Below, in pieces: positions 36,124-44,642 of a stretch of 64,000 nt of DNA. The translations under genes and the position numbers were made by a program. The notes beneath the pieces are model-generated. The model saw nothing but the letters and a program-made list of their open reading frames with translations, had not been told where the DNA came from and searched no databases. Every line of letters starts with the position of its first letter. Positions within the stretch are counted from its first letter, which is position 1. Location: positions 16,621-80,620 of the forward strand of contig NZ_PJII01000015.1 in the NCBI RefSeq assembly GCF_002929215.1, written 5' to 3'. The DNA comes from Arthrobacter sp. ZGTC412. GTDB lineage: Bacteria > Actinomycetota > Actinomycetes > Actinomycetales > Micrococcaceae.

Positions 36124-37775
36124 GGCGTTCCCTGTTCTGCAGTCATTTCGCCTTTGAGGCGCCTCATGTCAAGCTTTCCGGACCCTCCACGGTGCAGGGA
36201 CGGTCGGATGGCTAGAGTGCGGGGTTTTTTGTAGCCGGCCAGGTACTTGGCAACATGTTCGGCAAGCTGGTCTTCAGACACGTCTGCTCCGGCGTCCACC
36301 GCGACCATAGCTGTCACCCGCTCACCCCACCGCGCATCGGGCACGCCGAAGACGACGGCATCGTTAACGCCCGGATAGCGAAGCAGCACTTCTTCAACTT
36401 CACCGGGGTATACCTTCTCCCCGCCGGTATTGATGACGCTGCTTCCCCGGCCTAGCAGTTCGATATACCGGTTCTCGCCGACACGCACGTAGTCACCCGG
36501 TGAAGCGTGCCGCACACCGTCGATAACCGGGTATGTTTCCTCTGTCTTGGCAGGGTCGTTAAGATACCCCTTGGGCAATGCGCCGCGGTAGGCAAGTATG
36601 CCTGTTGCGCCCGGATGGTCCTGCACCGGCTGCCGGTCCAAGTCCAATACGACCGCGTCATCACTCAAGCGGAACCTGGCAGGCAGGTCGTCCTCCGAGG
36701 TACTGACCGCCGTCGCATAGGGGCCGCCTTCCGTTGAAGCCAGGATATCGACGATGGCTATCTGGCCAAGGCGATGAAAGCGGCGCTTGGTGTCGTCGCT
36801 GAAGCGCATTCCTGAGCTGATGACCGATGCCAAACTACTGGACGTGTCCTTGAGGCGGGGCTCGAGCGCATCCAGGACAGGAATCGCCACAGCGTCGCCG
36901 GCGACAATCAGTCGAGTGACCTTTTCATCCACGATCATGTCGGCAACCGCACGTGGGTCTAGGCTGGGACGGGCGTTAATGATGACAGTCCCCCCTAAGG
37001 CAAGCGTGTTCATGGCACTGAACAATGCGGTCGCATGGATGAACGGCGCCAGCGGAAGAGTGGTTACGTGAGCGGTTTGGGGGCTCGTTGCAACACGGAG
37101 GGCTTCAGCAAGATCCCGCGGGTAGGCGACACCGAGTGGATCGTACATAGCTGACTGCTGGATGTGCAGAAGCTCGCCTATTCCCCAAACCACAGCCTTT
37201 GGCGTGCCGGTTGTCCCGCCGGTGAAAATATACAGTTCGGCATCTTTGGACGGTTCGCTCAGCTCCAATGGCTCGGATGGCTGCTCGGTGATCAATGAAT
37301 GGAAGTCGAGAACATCCAGTCCCGACAGGCCTCTCGATTCACTGCCTGGCCGGTGCGCCTTGCCCGGCGCATCGAGGTCTGCGACCTGGACCAGCAGCGG
37401 CCTGTCTGAGCCCCACCGCTCGATGTCTGCTATTACGTCGGCAGAGCCCGACCCAAATATCAGTGCTGAGGGAGAGCACGCCTCCAGAAGAGCCTCAACT
37501 TCCTGAGCGCGGTATCGGTAATTGAGGGTAACGGGAATGGCCTCAATTTTTAGCGCAGCATTGAAGGCCACCAGATATTCTGCGGTGTTGTGCAGGTAGA
37601 AGGCGACGCGGTCACCGGCTTTCACCCCCCGATTCAGGAGGGCTACCGCGAGGCGGGAGGAAAGTCCGTCAAACTGGGCATAGGAAACCCGCTGCAGGCC
37701 CGCCACGATGGCCGTCCGGTCCGGAGCCGAACGTGCGATACGACTCCAAAGGGTCGCGTAGTTTTCAAACATCAT
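36120..37775 (-). CDS. Acyl-CoA synthetase (AMP-forming; hydroxycinnamate-CoA ligase candidate)
   Basis: A 551-residue ANL-family ligase. The P-loop-like YIFTGGTTGTPKAV, the hinge region INTGGEKVYPGEVEEVLL and the C-terminal GYKKPRTL with the catalytic Lys near SGKLDMRRLKG are present. It activates a carboxylic acid as a CoA thioester. ATG 37775 (or 37772), 5 bp after the SDR stop, is preferred to the long frame back to 37850. In this operon a hydroxycinnamic or phenylpropanoic acid is the best substrate guess. Confidence 0.87.
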   Translation of the reverse strand: MMFENYATLWSRIARSAPDRTAIVAGLQRVSYAQFDGLSSRLAVALLNRGVKAGDRVAFYLHNTAEYLVAFNAALKIEAIPVTLNYRYRAQEVEALLEACSPSALIFGSGSADVIADIERWGSDRPLLVQVADLDAPGKAHRPGSESRGLSGLDVLDFHSLITEQPSEPLELSEPSKDAELYIFTGGTTGTPKAVVWGIGELLHIQQSAMYDPLGVAYPRDLAEALRVATSPQTAHVTTLPLAPFIHATALFSAMNTLALGGTVIINARPSLDPRAVADMIVDEKVTRLIVAGDAVAIPVLDALEPRLKDTSSSLASVISSGMRFSDDTKRRFHRLGQIAIVDILASTEGGPYATAVSTSEDDLPARFRLSDDAVVLDLDRQPVQDHPGATGILAYRGALPKGYLNDPAKTEETYPVIDGVRHASPGDYVRVGENRYIELLGRGSSVINTGGEKVYPGEVEEVLLRYPGVNDAVVFGVPDARWGERVTAMVAVDAGADVSEDQLAEHVAKYLAGYKKPRTLAIRPSLHRGGSGKLDMRRLKGEMTAEQGTP

Positions 37776-37780
37776 CGCTC

Positions 37781-38731
37781 CTAGCGGGCGGGGGCTTCGG
37801 ACGGATCCGGCTTGGGAGTGGGACCGGACGGCTGCGCATCCGCTGACCACTCTTCATCCCACAGCTGACCAAGGTCCTCGGCCGACCATCCGCCCTCTGA
37901 GAGCGCGTGACGGTGCTCCGCCGGGTGCGAGTAGAGGCTGACGCGATCACCGCCGATACCAAGCGTCTGCCCGGTTACCGTTGCGGCGCCGTCCGACGCG
38001 AGCCAGACAATAAGTGGTACAACGTCTTCCGGCCCTCCCAGTGCGTGGTCACGTCGAGCCATAGGAGGAAGCGGGAAGCCCTCCTCAAATGCTGCCGCCC
38101 ATTCCGCATAGACAGGAATAGTGGCGGTCATGGCGGTCATGGCAGTGGGAACGACGACGTTAGCCGTGATCCGGTCACGTGCCAGTTCCAGGGACCATGT
38201 GCGCGCCATGGCGACAATCCCCGCTTTTGCCGCTGCGTAATTGGACTGGCCGAAAGAGCCGTACTGACCCGCGGGCGAACCAATGAGAATGATTCGACCG
38301 CCCTCACCCTGCTCCCGCATCCTGATGGCAGCAGCCTTGCCACAGGTCCAAGCACCTTTCAGGTGAGTCTCAATAACGAGGTCGAAGTCTGATTCCTCCA
38401 TCTTCCAAGTGACCTTGTCCCGCAGGATGCCTGCATTGGCGACCATGATGTCCAAACGGCCGAACTCTTCCACCGCAAGGGCTACCAATTTTTGAGCCGC
38501 CGATTCAGGGCCGATCCGCCCTGGTGCAGCCACCGCCTTGCCGCCGCTGCCTCGAATTTCGGCAGTGACAGTCGTGGCTGCGTCTTCGTCAGCGTCATTT
38601 ACAACGACCGCGCACCCCGCTGCTGCCAGGCCTAGCGCATAACTGCGCCCGAGACCTCGACCCGCTCCAGTGACAATGGCAACTTTGCCGGTAAGCACAG
38701 GAGAAGCCTTTCCATTCAGTTCGACATCCAT
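37781..38731 (-). CDS. SDR 3-hydroxyacyl-CoA dehydrogenase-like protein
   Basis: A 316-residue SDR related to multifunctional-enzyme-2 dehydrogenase domains. It has TGAGRGLGRSYAL, NDAD for NAD preference, NAGILRD and the YAAAK catalytic motif, plus a ~40-residue C-terminal tail rich in Pro/Ser. A short internal repeat (AMTAMTATI) is encoded by two tandem ggcggtcat copies on the plus strand. It would oxidise the beta-hydroxy acyl-CoA made by the MaoC hydratase 20 bp upstream. Confidence 0.85.
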   Translation of the reverse strand: MDVELNGKASPVLTGKVAIVTGAGRGLGRSYALGLAAAGCAVVVNDADEDAATTVTAEIRGSGGKAVAAPGRIGPESAAQKLVALAVEEFGRLDIMVANAGILRDKVTWKMEESDFDLVIETHLKGAWTCGKAAAIRMREQGEGGRIILIGSPAGQYGSFGQSNYAAAKAGIVAMARTWSLELARDRITANVVVPTAMTAMTATIPVYAEWAAAFEEGFPLPPMARRDHALGGPEDVVPLIVWLASDGAATVTGQTLGIGGDRVSLYSHPAEHRHALSEGGWSAEDLGQLWDEEWSADAQPSGPTPKPDPSEAPAR

Positions 38732-38751
38732 GTCCGGATCCCTTTCTTCGT

Positions 38752-39225
38752 TTACTTGTAGTAGCGCAGGACCTGTTGAACCACGCAGGCCGGCTTGCTA
38801 GAGCCCTCAACCTCAAAGGTCACGGTCACATGCACTTGTTGTCCGCCCGGAATGGGCTGAACGTCTGCAATCTCGCCAAGGAGTCGGATGCGTGAGTCCA
38901 CGGGAACCGGTGCAGGGAAGCGCAGACGGTCAAGGCCGTAATTGACGCCGGAACCCATGTCTGTCACTGCAAAGACTTCCGCCATGAGCGGAACGATGCG
39001 GCCTAGGGTGAGGTAGCCGTGGGCTACGATTCGACCGAACGGCCCCGCCGCTGCCACTTCTGGATCAACGTGGATGGGGTTGTAGTCCCCCGAAACGCGC
39101 GCGTAGAGGTCAATGTCTTCCTGGCTGATTGTCTGCCAGGAAGAGGGCCCGAAAGTGACGCCCTTCAACTCGGCCAGGCCGTCGACGGTCGTCCTGAGTG
39201 CGGTATCGCTTGATTTGACCACCAT
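38752..39225 (-). CDS. MaoC-family enoyl-CoA hydratase
   Basis: A 157-residue single hot-dog protein. The hydratase-2 motif is clear (ARVSGDYNPIHVDPEVA, then GRIVAHGYLTLG). It hydrates an enoyl-CoA, here probably a hydroxycinnamoyl-CoA. ATG 39225 with GGAGGACC upstream is preferred to 39264. It is the first gene of the five-gene operon and is divergent from a MarR gene, with a 17-bp palindrome between them. Confidence 0.87.
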   Translation of the reverse strand: MVVKSSDTALRTTVDGLAELKGVTFGPSSWQTISQEDIDLYARVSGDYNPIHVDPEVAAAGPFGRIVAHGYLTLGRIVPLMAEVFAVTDMGSGVNYGLDRLRFPAPVPVDSRIRLLGEIADVQPIPGGQQVHVTVTFEVEGSSKPACVVQQVLRYYK

Positions 39226-39286
39226 TGGTCCTCCTCGATATGAGCCCGGAATCTTCCGCGCCAAGCTTGTGTTGCTGCGTTATGAT

Positions 39287-39303
39287 CTTCAGGTAACCTG
39301 AAG
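39287..39303. promoter_or_regulatory. 17-bp palindrome, candidate MarR operator of the side-chain operon
   Basis: Perfect arms cttcaggt and acctgaag flank one A. It lies between the divergent MaoC operon start (39225) and the MarR gene (39396), the usual place for a CouR-like repressor site. Confidence 0.6.
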
Positions 39304-39395
39304 GCTTTTGTCAACCGTAGAGTTGTCAGAGTCGAGGTTGGAGAACTTTTCAGCGAGAATGCTGCAGACCTTGGTGGCGGAAAAGGAGCGGAATC

Positions 39396-39857
39396 ATGCA
39401 TGCGGAGACGTCGGCAGCGCCGGAGGCGCGGACCGCGGGGTGGTTCATATACATGCTCAAGCAGCTGGATATGGGGCTTCGTCCCTCAATGGAGCAAAGC
39501 GCCGGAGTAGCTGATCTCACCGCGGCGCAGTTCACAGCCCTCTCAGTACTTGCAGTGCGGCAGGGCTTGTCATCTTCGGAGCTTGCCCGGCGGTCTTTCG
39601 TCCGCGCGCAAAGTATGGCTGAAACCGTGACGCCCCTTATAAAACGTGGCCTCGTGACCCGTCAGCGTGACACGGAAGACCGTCGAAGCTTCGTGCTCTT
39701 CATCACCGATGAAGGCCGAAAGATGCTGCAGTTGGCACAGCAAGACGTGGCCGGTGTGGAGGAACAATTGCTCAACGGGCTCGCGCCTGGACAGCGGGAT
39801 GATCTGGCGAGCCTGCTGCGCGTGTGCCGCAGCAATCTCTTGAACGGCAGATTCTGA
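39396..39857 (+). CDS. MarR family transcriptional regulator (CouR-like candidate)
   Basis: A 153-residue MarR protein. IYMLKQLDMGLRPSM is at the N-terminus, SSELARRSFVRAQSMAETV is the recognition helix, and RQRDTEDRRSFVLFITDEG is the wing. AAAGGAG precedes ATG 39396. It is divergent from the cou-type operon and separated from it by a 17-bp palindrome, so it is the probable local repressor. In related systems the inducer is the aryl-CoA thioester; that is transferred knowledge, not shown here. Confidence 0.88.
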   Translation: MHAETSAAPEARTAGWFIYMLKQLDMGLRPSMEQSAGVADLTAAQFTALSVLAVRQGLSSSELARRSFVRAQSMAETVTPLIKRGLVTRQRDTEDRRSFVLFITDEGRKMLQLAQQDVAGVEEQLLNGLAPGQRDDLASLLRVCRSNLLNGRF

Positions 39858-39928
39858 GTGTATGGACGAGGCCCGCCGTACGGCGGCGGACCCCGTCCAC
39901 GTCGCTGACTGGAACCCTAACCGACCGC

Positions 39929-40915
39929 CTAGATTTCGAGAACCAGCTTCTTGGAGCAGGCTCGGGAAACACAAATCATCATGCAGTCGTTCTTGGCCTG
40001 CTCTTCAGCAGAGAGAACTGAATCGCGGTGCTCCGGGGTACCTTCTGCCACGCCGACTTCGCAGGTGCCGCAGGTTCCTTCCTCACAGGAAGCCACAGTA
40101 TGGACCCCCGCCGCCCGCAACACAGAGAGAATGGATTTGTCAGCTGGAACCTGCAGTGTCATCCCACTGTCCTGGAGTTCGATTTCGAATTCCTCATCGG
40201 GCTTGGTGACGATGCTTTTCGGTGCGAACCGCTCAAACTTCGGGGCAGGGGCACCTGCGGCAAGGCAGGCGCCCTCCACCGCATTCAGTAGTCCTTCGGG
40301 GCCGCAGCTGTAGATCAGTCCGCCCGGCTCAAGCCCCGCCACGATTCCTGGGAGATCAGGGTGGCCGTGCGTGTCCTGGGGGACAAGTTCAACCTTGTCG
40401 CCATACTCCTCCAGCTCGGCCAGGAAACCCATCGAGCTCTTTTGCCTTCCACCGTAGGTCAGACGCCAGGGAATGCCGGCGGCTTCAGCTGAGCGCAACA
40501 TCGCAAGGATGGGGGTGATGCCGATTCCTCCGGCGATGAAGTGGTAGCTCTTCGCTGGTTCCAGTTCAAAGTGGTTCCTGGGACCTCGAACACGTATCAG
40601 GTCTCCTACGGACAGTTCGTCATGGATGTATGACGATCCCCCTCGGCTGCTGGGCTCCCGAAGAATTCCCACCTGCCAGCGGTCAATGTCTGCCGGGTCG
40701 CCCATGAGCGAGTACTGGCGCACCAGCCCTGATGGCATGATGAGGTCGATGTGGGCCCCGGGAGTCCAATTGGGAAGCTGTTGCAAGCGGGCGTGCCGCA
40801 AGGTTAGACGGGTGACGCCGTCTGCGACGATGTCCTTCGCCTCGACGAGGACGTCCGCCTCATATTCATCTGGCTTCATTGCCATAGTCCTGTGGTCGTT
40901 CTGGGTGATGGTCAT
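39929..40915 (-). CDS. Phthalate-dioxygenase-reductase-type oxidoreductase (FMN, NAD, [2Fe-2S])
   Basis: A 328-residue fused electron-transfer protein. An FMN-binding barrel with RQYSLMGDP (residues ~65-75), an NAD domain with GGIGITPILAML, and a C-terminal plant-type ferredoxin with CEEGTCGTC plus a final Cys in CMMICVSRACS are present. It takes electrons from NAD(P)H to a partner oxygenase. No Rieske oxygenase is nearby, so the CYP199-like P450 at 44643 is the likely partner. GAAGGA precedes the start. Confidence 0.88.
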   Translation of the reverse strand: MTITQNDHRTMAMKPDEYEADVLVEAKDIVADGVTRLTLRHARLQQLPNWTPGAHIDLIMPSGLVRQYSLMGDPADIDRWQVGILREPSSRGGSSYIHDELSVGDLIRVRGPRNHFELEPAKSYHFIAGGIGITPILAMLRSAEAAGIPWRLTYGGRQKSSMGFLAELEEYGDKVELVPQDTHGHPDLPGIVAGLEPGGLIYSCGPEGLLNAVEGACLAAGAPAPKFERFAPKSIVTKPDEEFEIELQDSGMTLQVPADKSILSVLRAAGVHTVASCEEGTCGTCEVGVAEGTPEHRDSVLSAEEQAKNDCMMICVSRACSKKLVLEI

Positions 40916-40965
40916 GGCTTTCCTTCAGCGGCTTTTCTGGCGCGGATCAGTGGAGTAGCGCCGAT

Positions 40966-42078
40966 TTAGTCGAACAGCAGAACAGGCTTGATGACAGAGC
41001 CATTCTTGGCGTCTTCCGCGGCCTGGTTAATTTCACTGAACTTGTAGGTCTTCACGATCCTGTCCAGGGGCAGCGCGCCGCGCCTGTACAGATCCGCAAG
41101 CGCCGGTATGAAGGTGAGGGGTTCTGAGTCGCCCTCGGTTACGCCGAGAATCTTCTTGCCCACCAGCAAGGCGCTCATGTCAACTGAAAGTTCGGTACCT
41201 GGTGGTGGCGCGCCCACCACGGCGCACGTACCAAATGTGGCGAGGTTGTCAGTGATAATCCGAGTTAGCGCTGGATGTGCTGCTGTGTCGACAGCATGAT
41301 CGAGGCCGCGGCCGTTGGTGATGGCGGCAAGCTCACCAGCCAGATCGGCAGTTTCGCTATTGATGGCGTGAGTGGCACCCAATTCAAGGGCAAGGTCGAG
41401 CCGCGACTGCACGCGGTCGACGGCAATAATCGATCCGGCTGACGTGAGTCGTGCCGCCATAATGGCTGCCAGGCCAACGGCGCCCGTGCCGAAAACGGCG
41501 ATGGATTGACCGGCGGTGGGGCGCAGGATGTTGAGAACCGTGCCGGCCCCGGTCTGGACGCCGCAGCCAAGTGGTGCCATGAGGTGGAGGGGAAGATCGT
41601 CACCCAGCGGAACCACAGAGCGCTCGTCAACGACAGCATGGGCGCTGAATGAAGATTGCCCGAAGAAGCGGGCCGTCACTGGGGAAGAACCCCGACTTAC
41701 CGGGGCTGTCCCGTCCGCGCGAAGACCGTTATTGAAAAGGTTTGCGGGGACCCAGGTGGAACAGTAAGCGGGGTGGCCGCCGCGGCAGTGTGGGCAAGTG
41801 CCGCAGGAGGTGAAGGTAAGAGCCACGTGGTCACCCGGACGTACCCGGGTGACGTTGGAGCCTACTTTCTCAACGACCCCGGCTCCCTCGTGGCCGAGAA
41901 TGCCGGGGAACGCGTACCCGGTATGCCCTGCACGGACGGAAAGATCAGTGTGGCACAGGCCGGCAGCGACCATGCGAACCAGGACTTCGTCCTGACGTAT
42001 GTCATCCAGCTCGACTTGTTCGATGTTGAACTGCCCTCCCGCTTCCTCGACAAGGGCGGCAGTGGTGGTGAAGGTCAT
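40966..42078 (-). CDS. Zinc-dependent aryl-alcohol dehydrogenase (MDR family)
   Basis: A 370-residue medium-chain alcohol dehydrogenase. The catalytic zinc site is GLCHTDLSVRAG / GHEGAGVV, the structural zinc lobe is CGTCPHCRGGHPAYC, and FGTGAVGLAA is the NAD motif. It resembles benzyl/aryl-alcohol dehydrogenases (XylB, AreB). It would oxidise benzylic or cinnamyl alcohols to aldehydes for the ALDH at 45907. GGGAG precedes ATG 42078. A 28-bp inverted-repeat element begins 67 bp upstream. Confidence 0.88.
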   Translation of the reverse strand: MTFTTTAALVEEAGGQFNIEQVELDDIRQDEVLVRMVAAGLCHTDLSVRAGHTGYAFPGILGHEGAGVVEKVGSNVTRVRPGDHVALTFTSCGTCPHCRGGHPAYCSTWVPANLFNNGLRADGTAPVSRGSSPVTARFFGQSSFSAHAVVDERSVVPLGDDLPLHLMAPLGCGVQTGAGTVLNILRPTAGQSIAVFGTGAVGLAAIMAARLTSAGSIIAVDRVQSRLDLALELGATHAINSETADLAGELAAITNGRGLDHAVDTAAHPALTRIITDNLATFGTCAVVGAPPPGTELSVDMSALLVGKKILGVTEGDSEPLTFIPALADLYRRGALPLDRIVKTYKFSEINQAAEDAKNGSVIKPVLLFD

Positions 42079-42144
42079 GTAATTCTCCCGAAACGTAGGA
42101 ATGTGGGATGTATCACATGATTCTTTATTTTTACGAGGAAGAAC

Positions 42145-42172
42145 CGGGTAAGAGTACCCAGTTCCTTACCCG
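42145..42172. promoter_or_regulatory. Inverted-repeat element cgggtaa-N14-ttacccg upstream of adh
   Basis: Perfect 7-bp arms and a 14-base spacer. It is flanked by gaggaagaac, which is also shared with the element at 47468. It lies 67 bp before the ADH start codon and overlaps the end of the LAL regulator gene. Confidence 0.65.
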
Positions 42173-44499
42173 TTCTTAGCCCCGTACTGTTGCTTGACGA
42201 GCCAGGACACGAGCTGGGCTCGTGAATTGAAGTGCAATTTGCTGAAAATGTTCTCGATGTGGCCATCGACGGTGCGCTTGGACAGAACCAGCGAGTCAGC
42301 TATTTCGCGGGTCGACAATCCCTCAGCGATAAGTGCGGCTACCTCGTTCTCACGGCGGGTAAGCGATCCCAGTACCGGTCCCTTGGGCTGAGCCGGCGCT
42401 TCATCCGAGAGTGCGAACGACACTGCTCTCGCCGCATCCCAGGTACGGCCTTCGGCGAGCAACTTGTCAAAGATTCCAGGCTCAAGATGACCCCTCAGCT
42501 CGTCTTTGCACCAATCCGAATGGACGGCAAAGTGGAGACCGAAAGCCCCGATGCTGGTGCCCAGCGCGTTCCACATCGTCTCGGCTGCGCCGTACAGTTG
42601 CAGCCCGCGTTCATACTGCTGCCGCGAAGTGGCGATCCAAGCCAAAAGCTCGAGGTCGAGGGCGGTCCCGACCCGGTTGAACTCGGGTTTCAGCACCAAA
42701 GCCTTTTGGACGAAGGATGTTGCCTCGGCGTGATCACCGCTGAGCCAGCTGTCGAAACCGAGCGCCCAAAGCGCCTGACATCGTCCCCACTGTTCCCCCA
42801 ACTCGTCACTCAGTTTCAGGACATCATCAGCTACGGCGCGGGCACGGTCACGGTCGCCTGAATGCGCCAGCGCGATAATCAGCTGCATTTCTCCGACTAA
42901 AACCGGCCCGTACTCGTGATAGCGGCGCAGGCCAGCTACTGCAGTGCTCAAGGACTCGATCGCATCACCGAAGTCAGACTGAAAAAGCGCGGCCGTGCCA
43001 TGCATCAACAGCACGTGCAGGGCCAGCAAGGGGTCGTTGGAGGCCTCCAAGGCCTTGTCCGCCTCCTTGAGGTATCCCAGGGCCCCAGGGCGGTCCCCCT
43101 GAACAAGCGCAATCCACGCCCCGACCCACAAGGCGGTACCACGGTCAGGGGATTGGGTGGTGACGAAGCGGAGGGCCTGGTTTATCCAGCGGCGGCCTTC
43201 CCGAAGGAAACCTCCAATTGCCCAGTGGTAGCGGAGCGCTATGACCATGCTGAGCCCCGTGTTCTGTTCTCCGGGTGTGCTAAAACTCCATTCCAGGGCT
43301 CTGGTGAGATTGAATCTCTCTTCCCGCAGGCGGGAGATACCGTCCACCTGTTTTTCGGAGGCCCAGGTGTCCAGGACTGATTGGGAAAGCTGAAGGTAAT
43401 AGTCGCGGTGGTGTCCTGCGACCTCCTTCATTTTTCCTGAGTCGATAAGTCGTTCGTGGCCATACTGGCGGATGGTCTCAAGGAACCTGAACCGGGCTAC
43501 TGCACTGTCGGTATCGGCGTTAAGAATGGACTTGGAGACCAGTTGATCTATGACGGATAGGATGTTCTCGCGCGTCAGACCATCACCGGCGCAGACACCC
43601 TCGGCTGCTTCGAGATCAAATCCGCCCGCGAAGACAGAGGCCCGCTCCCACAGGAGCCGCTCCTCGGGTCCACACAGCCGATAGCTCCAGTCGACCAAGG
43701 CAACCAGGGTCCGCTGCCGGACTGGAATGGACCGGTCAGCGCTGCTCAGCCCGTGCAGTTGATCGTCCAGCCGTTGAATAACCTGCTCGATCGACAATGA
43801 GCGAAGCCTTGGCGCTGCCAGTTCGATGGTGAGAGGGCTCCCCTCGAGGCGTGCGCACAGTTCAGCCACAGCCCGGTAATTTCCTTGATGGACCATAAAT
43901 CCGGGGTGAATGGCGGTGACCCTGTCCAGCAGAAGCTTGACCGAGTCGAAGTGAACAACGTCATCGGGGCTTCGGACTTGCCCTGGCTCGGGGGTGGACA
44001 ATGGAGGGACGGGTACTACGCGCTCTCCTCCCAGGTTTAGTGACTCCCGACTTGTCGCGAGGATGCGCAGTAGAGGCGTCCCCGTCAGCAGGTCGGCGAC
44101 CAGATCCACGACCTGTTCCAGCACATGTTCGCAGTTATCTAAGATGAGGAGAAGTTCCCGGTCCGCGAGGTAAGAGCGGAGCTGGGTCCGGGCCGATCCG
44201 GCGGAGTGATCTTGTCCTTGCAGGACGGTCAAAACCGCGTCGTCCAACGCTGATTTTGCCTCGAGTGGAGCCAGATCGACGAGCCAGACGCCGTCTGGGA
44301 AATTACCCTGAATTTCTTTAGCCACGGCTAGGCTAAGGCGGGATTTTCCCATTCCTCCGAAGCCCGTCAACGTAACCAGTCTCGATTTGGCCACAGCGTC
44401 CCGCACGGCCTGCTGCGTCTCGTCCCTGTCCAAGTAACTGGTGACGTGTGTTGGGAGGTTTCCGGCCTGGCGGCCTGCCCGAACAGCTTCTGCTGACAC
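42166..44499 (-). CDS. LuxR-family ATP-binding transcriptional regulator (LAL / NB-ARC type)
   Basis: A ~777-residue regulator. The N-terminal STAND ATPase has Walker A TGFGGMGKSRL and Walker B LLLILDNCEH. A long TPR-like helical middle and a C-terminal LuxR helix-turn-helix (LTRRENEVAALIAEGLSTREIADSLV) follow. Proteins of this build are usually activators that oligomerise with ATP and an inducer. GTG 44499 with AGGAG 9 bases upstream is preferred to TTG 44592, which has no site. It is embedded among the genes it probably controls: two matching inverted repeats precede the adjacent adh and aldh genes. Confidence 0.85.
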   Translation of the reverse strand: MSAEAVRAGRQAGNLPTHVTSYLDRDETQQAVRDAVAKSRLVTLTGFGGMGKSRLSLAVAKEIQGNFPDGVWLVDLAPLEAKSALDDAVLTVLQGQDHSAGSARTQLRSYLADRELLLILDNCEHVLEQVVDLVADLLTGTPLLRILATSRESLNLGGERVVPVPPLSTPEPGQVRSPDDVVHFDSVKLLLDRVTAIHPGFMVHQGNYRAVAELCARLEGSPLTIELAAPRLRSLSIEQVIQRLDDQLHGLSSADRSIPVRQRTLVALVDWSYRLCGPEERLLWERASVFAGGFDLEAAEGVCAGDGLTRENILSVIDQLVSKSILNADTDSAVARFRFLETIRQYGHERLIDSGKMKEVAGHHRDYYLQLSQSVLDTWASEKQVDGISRLREERFNLTRALEWSFSTPGEQNTGLSMVIALRYHWAIGGFLREGRRWINQALRFVTTQSPDRGTALWVGAWIALVQGDRPGALGYLKEADKALEASNDPLLALHVLLMHGTAALFQSDFGDAIESLSTAVAGLRRYHEYGPVLVGEMQLIIALAHSGDRDRARAVADDVLKLSDELGEQWGRCQALWALGFDSWLSGDHAEATSFVQKALVLKPEFNRVGTALDLELLAWIATSRQQYERGLQLYGAAETMWNALGTSIGAFGLHFAVHSDWCKDELRGHLEPGIFDKLLAEGRTWDAARAVSFALSDEAPAQPKGPVLGSLTRRENEVAALIAEGLSTREIADSLVLSKRTVDGHIENIFSKLHFNSRAQLVSWLVKQQYGAKNG

Positions 44500-44642
44500 G
44501 TCTGGTGACTCCTGCGCTGGAGTGGTTAAGAGGAAGCGGGGAAACTCCGTTCCATGTAGTGATCGGATCCTACCGCAAGGCTGGCCTGCCAACGAGGTTC
44601 CCCCTCCTGTTGGGAGGGGGAACCTGGATGACGACCTGCTAT

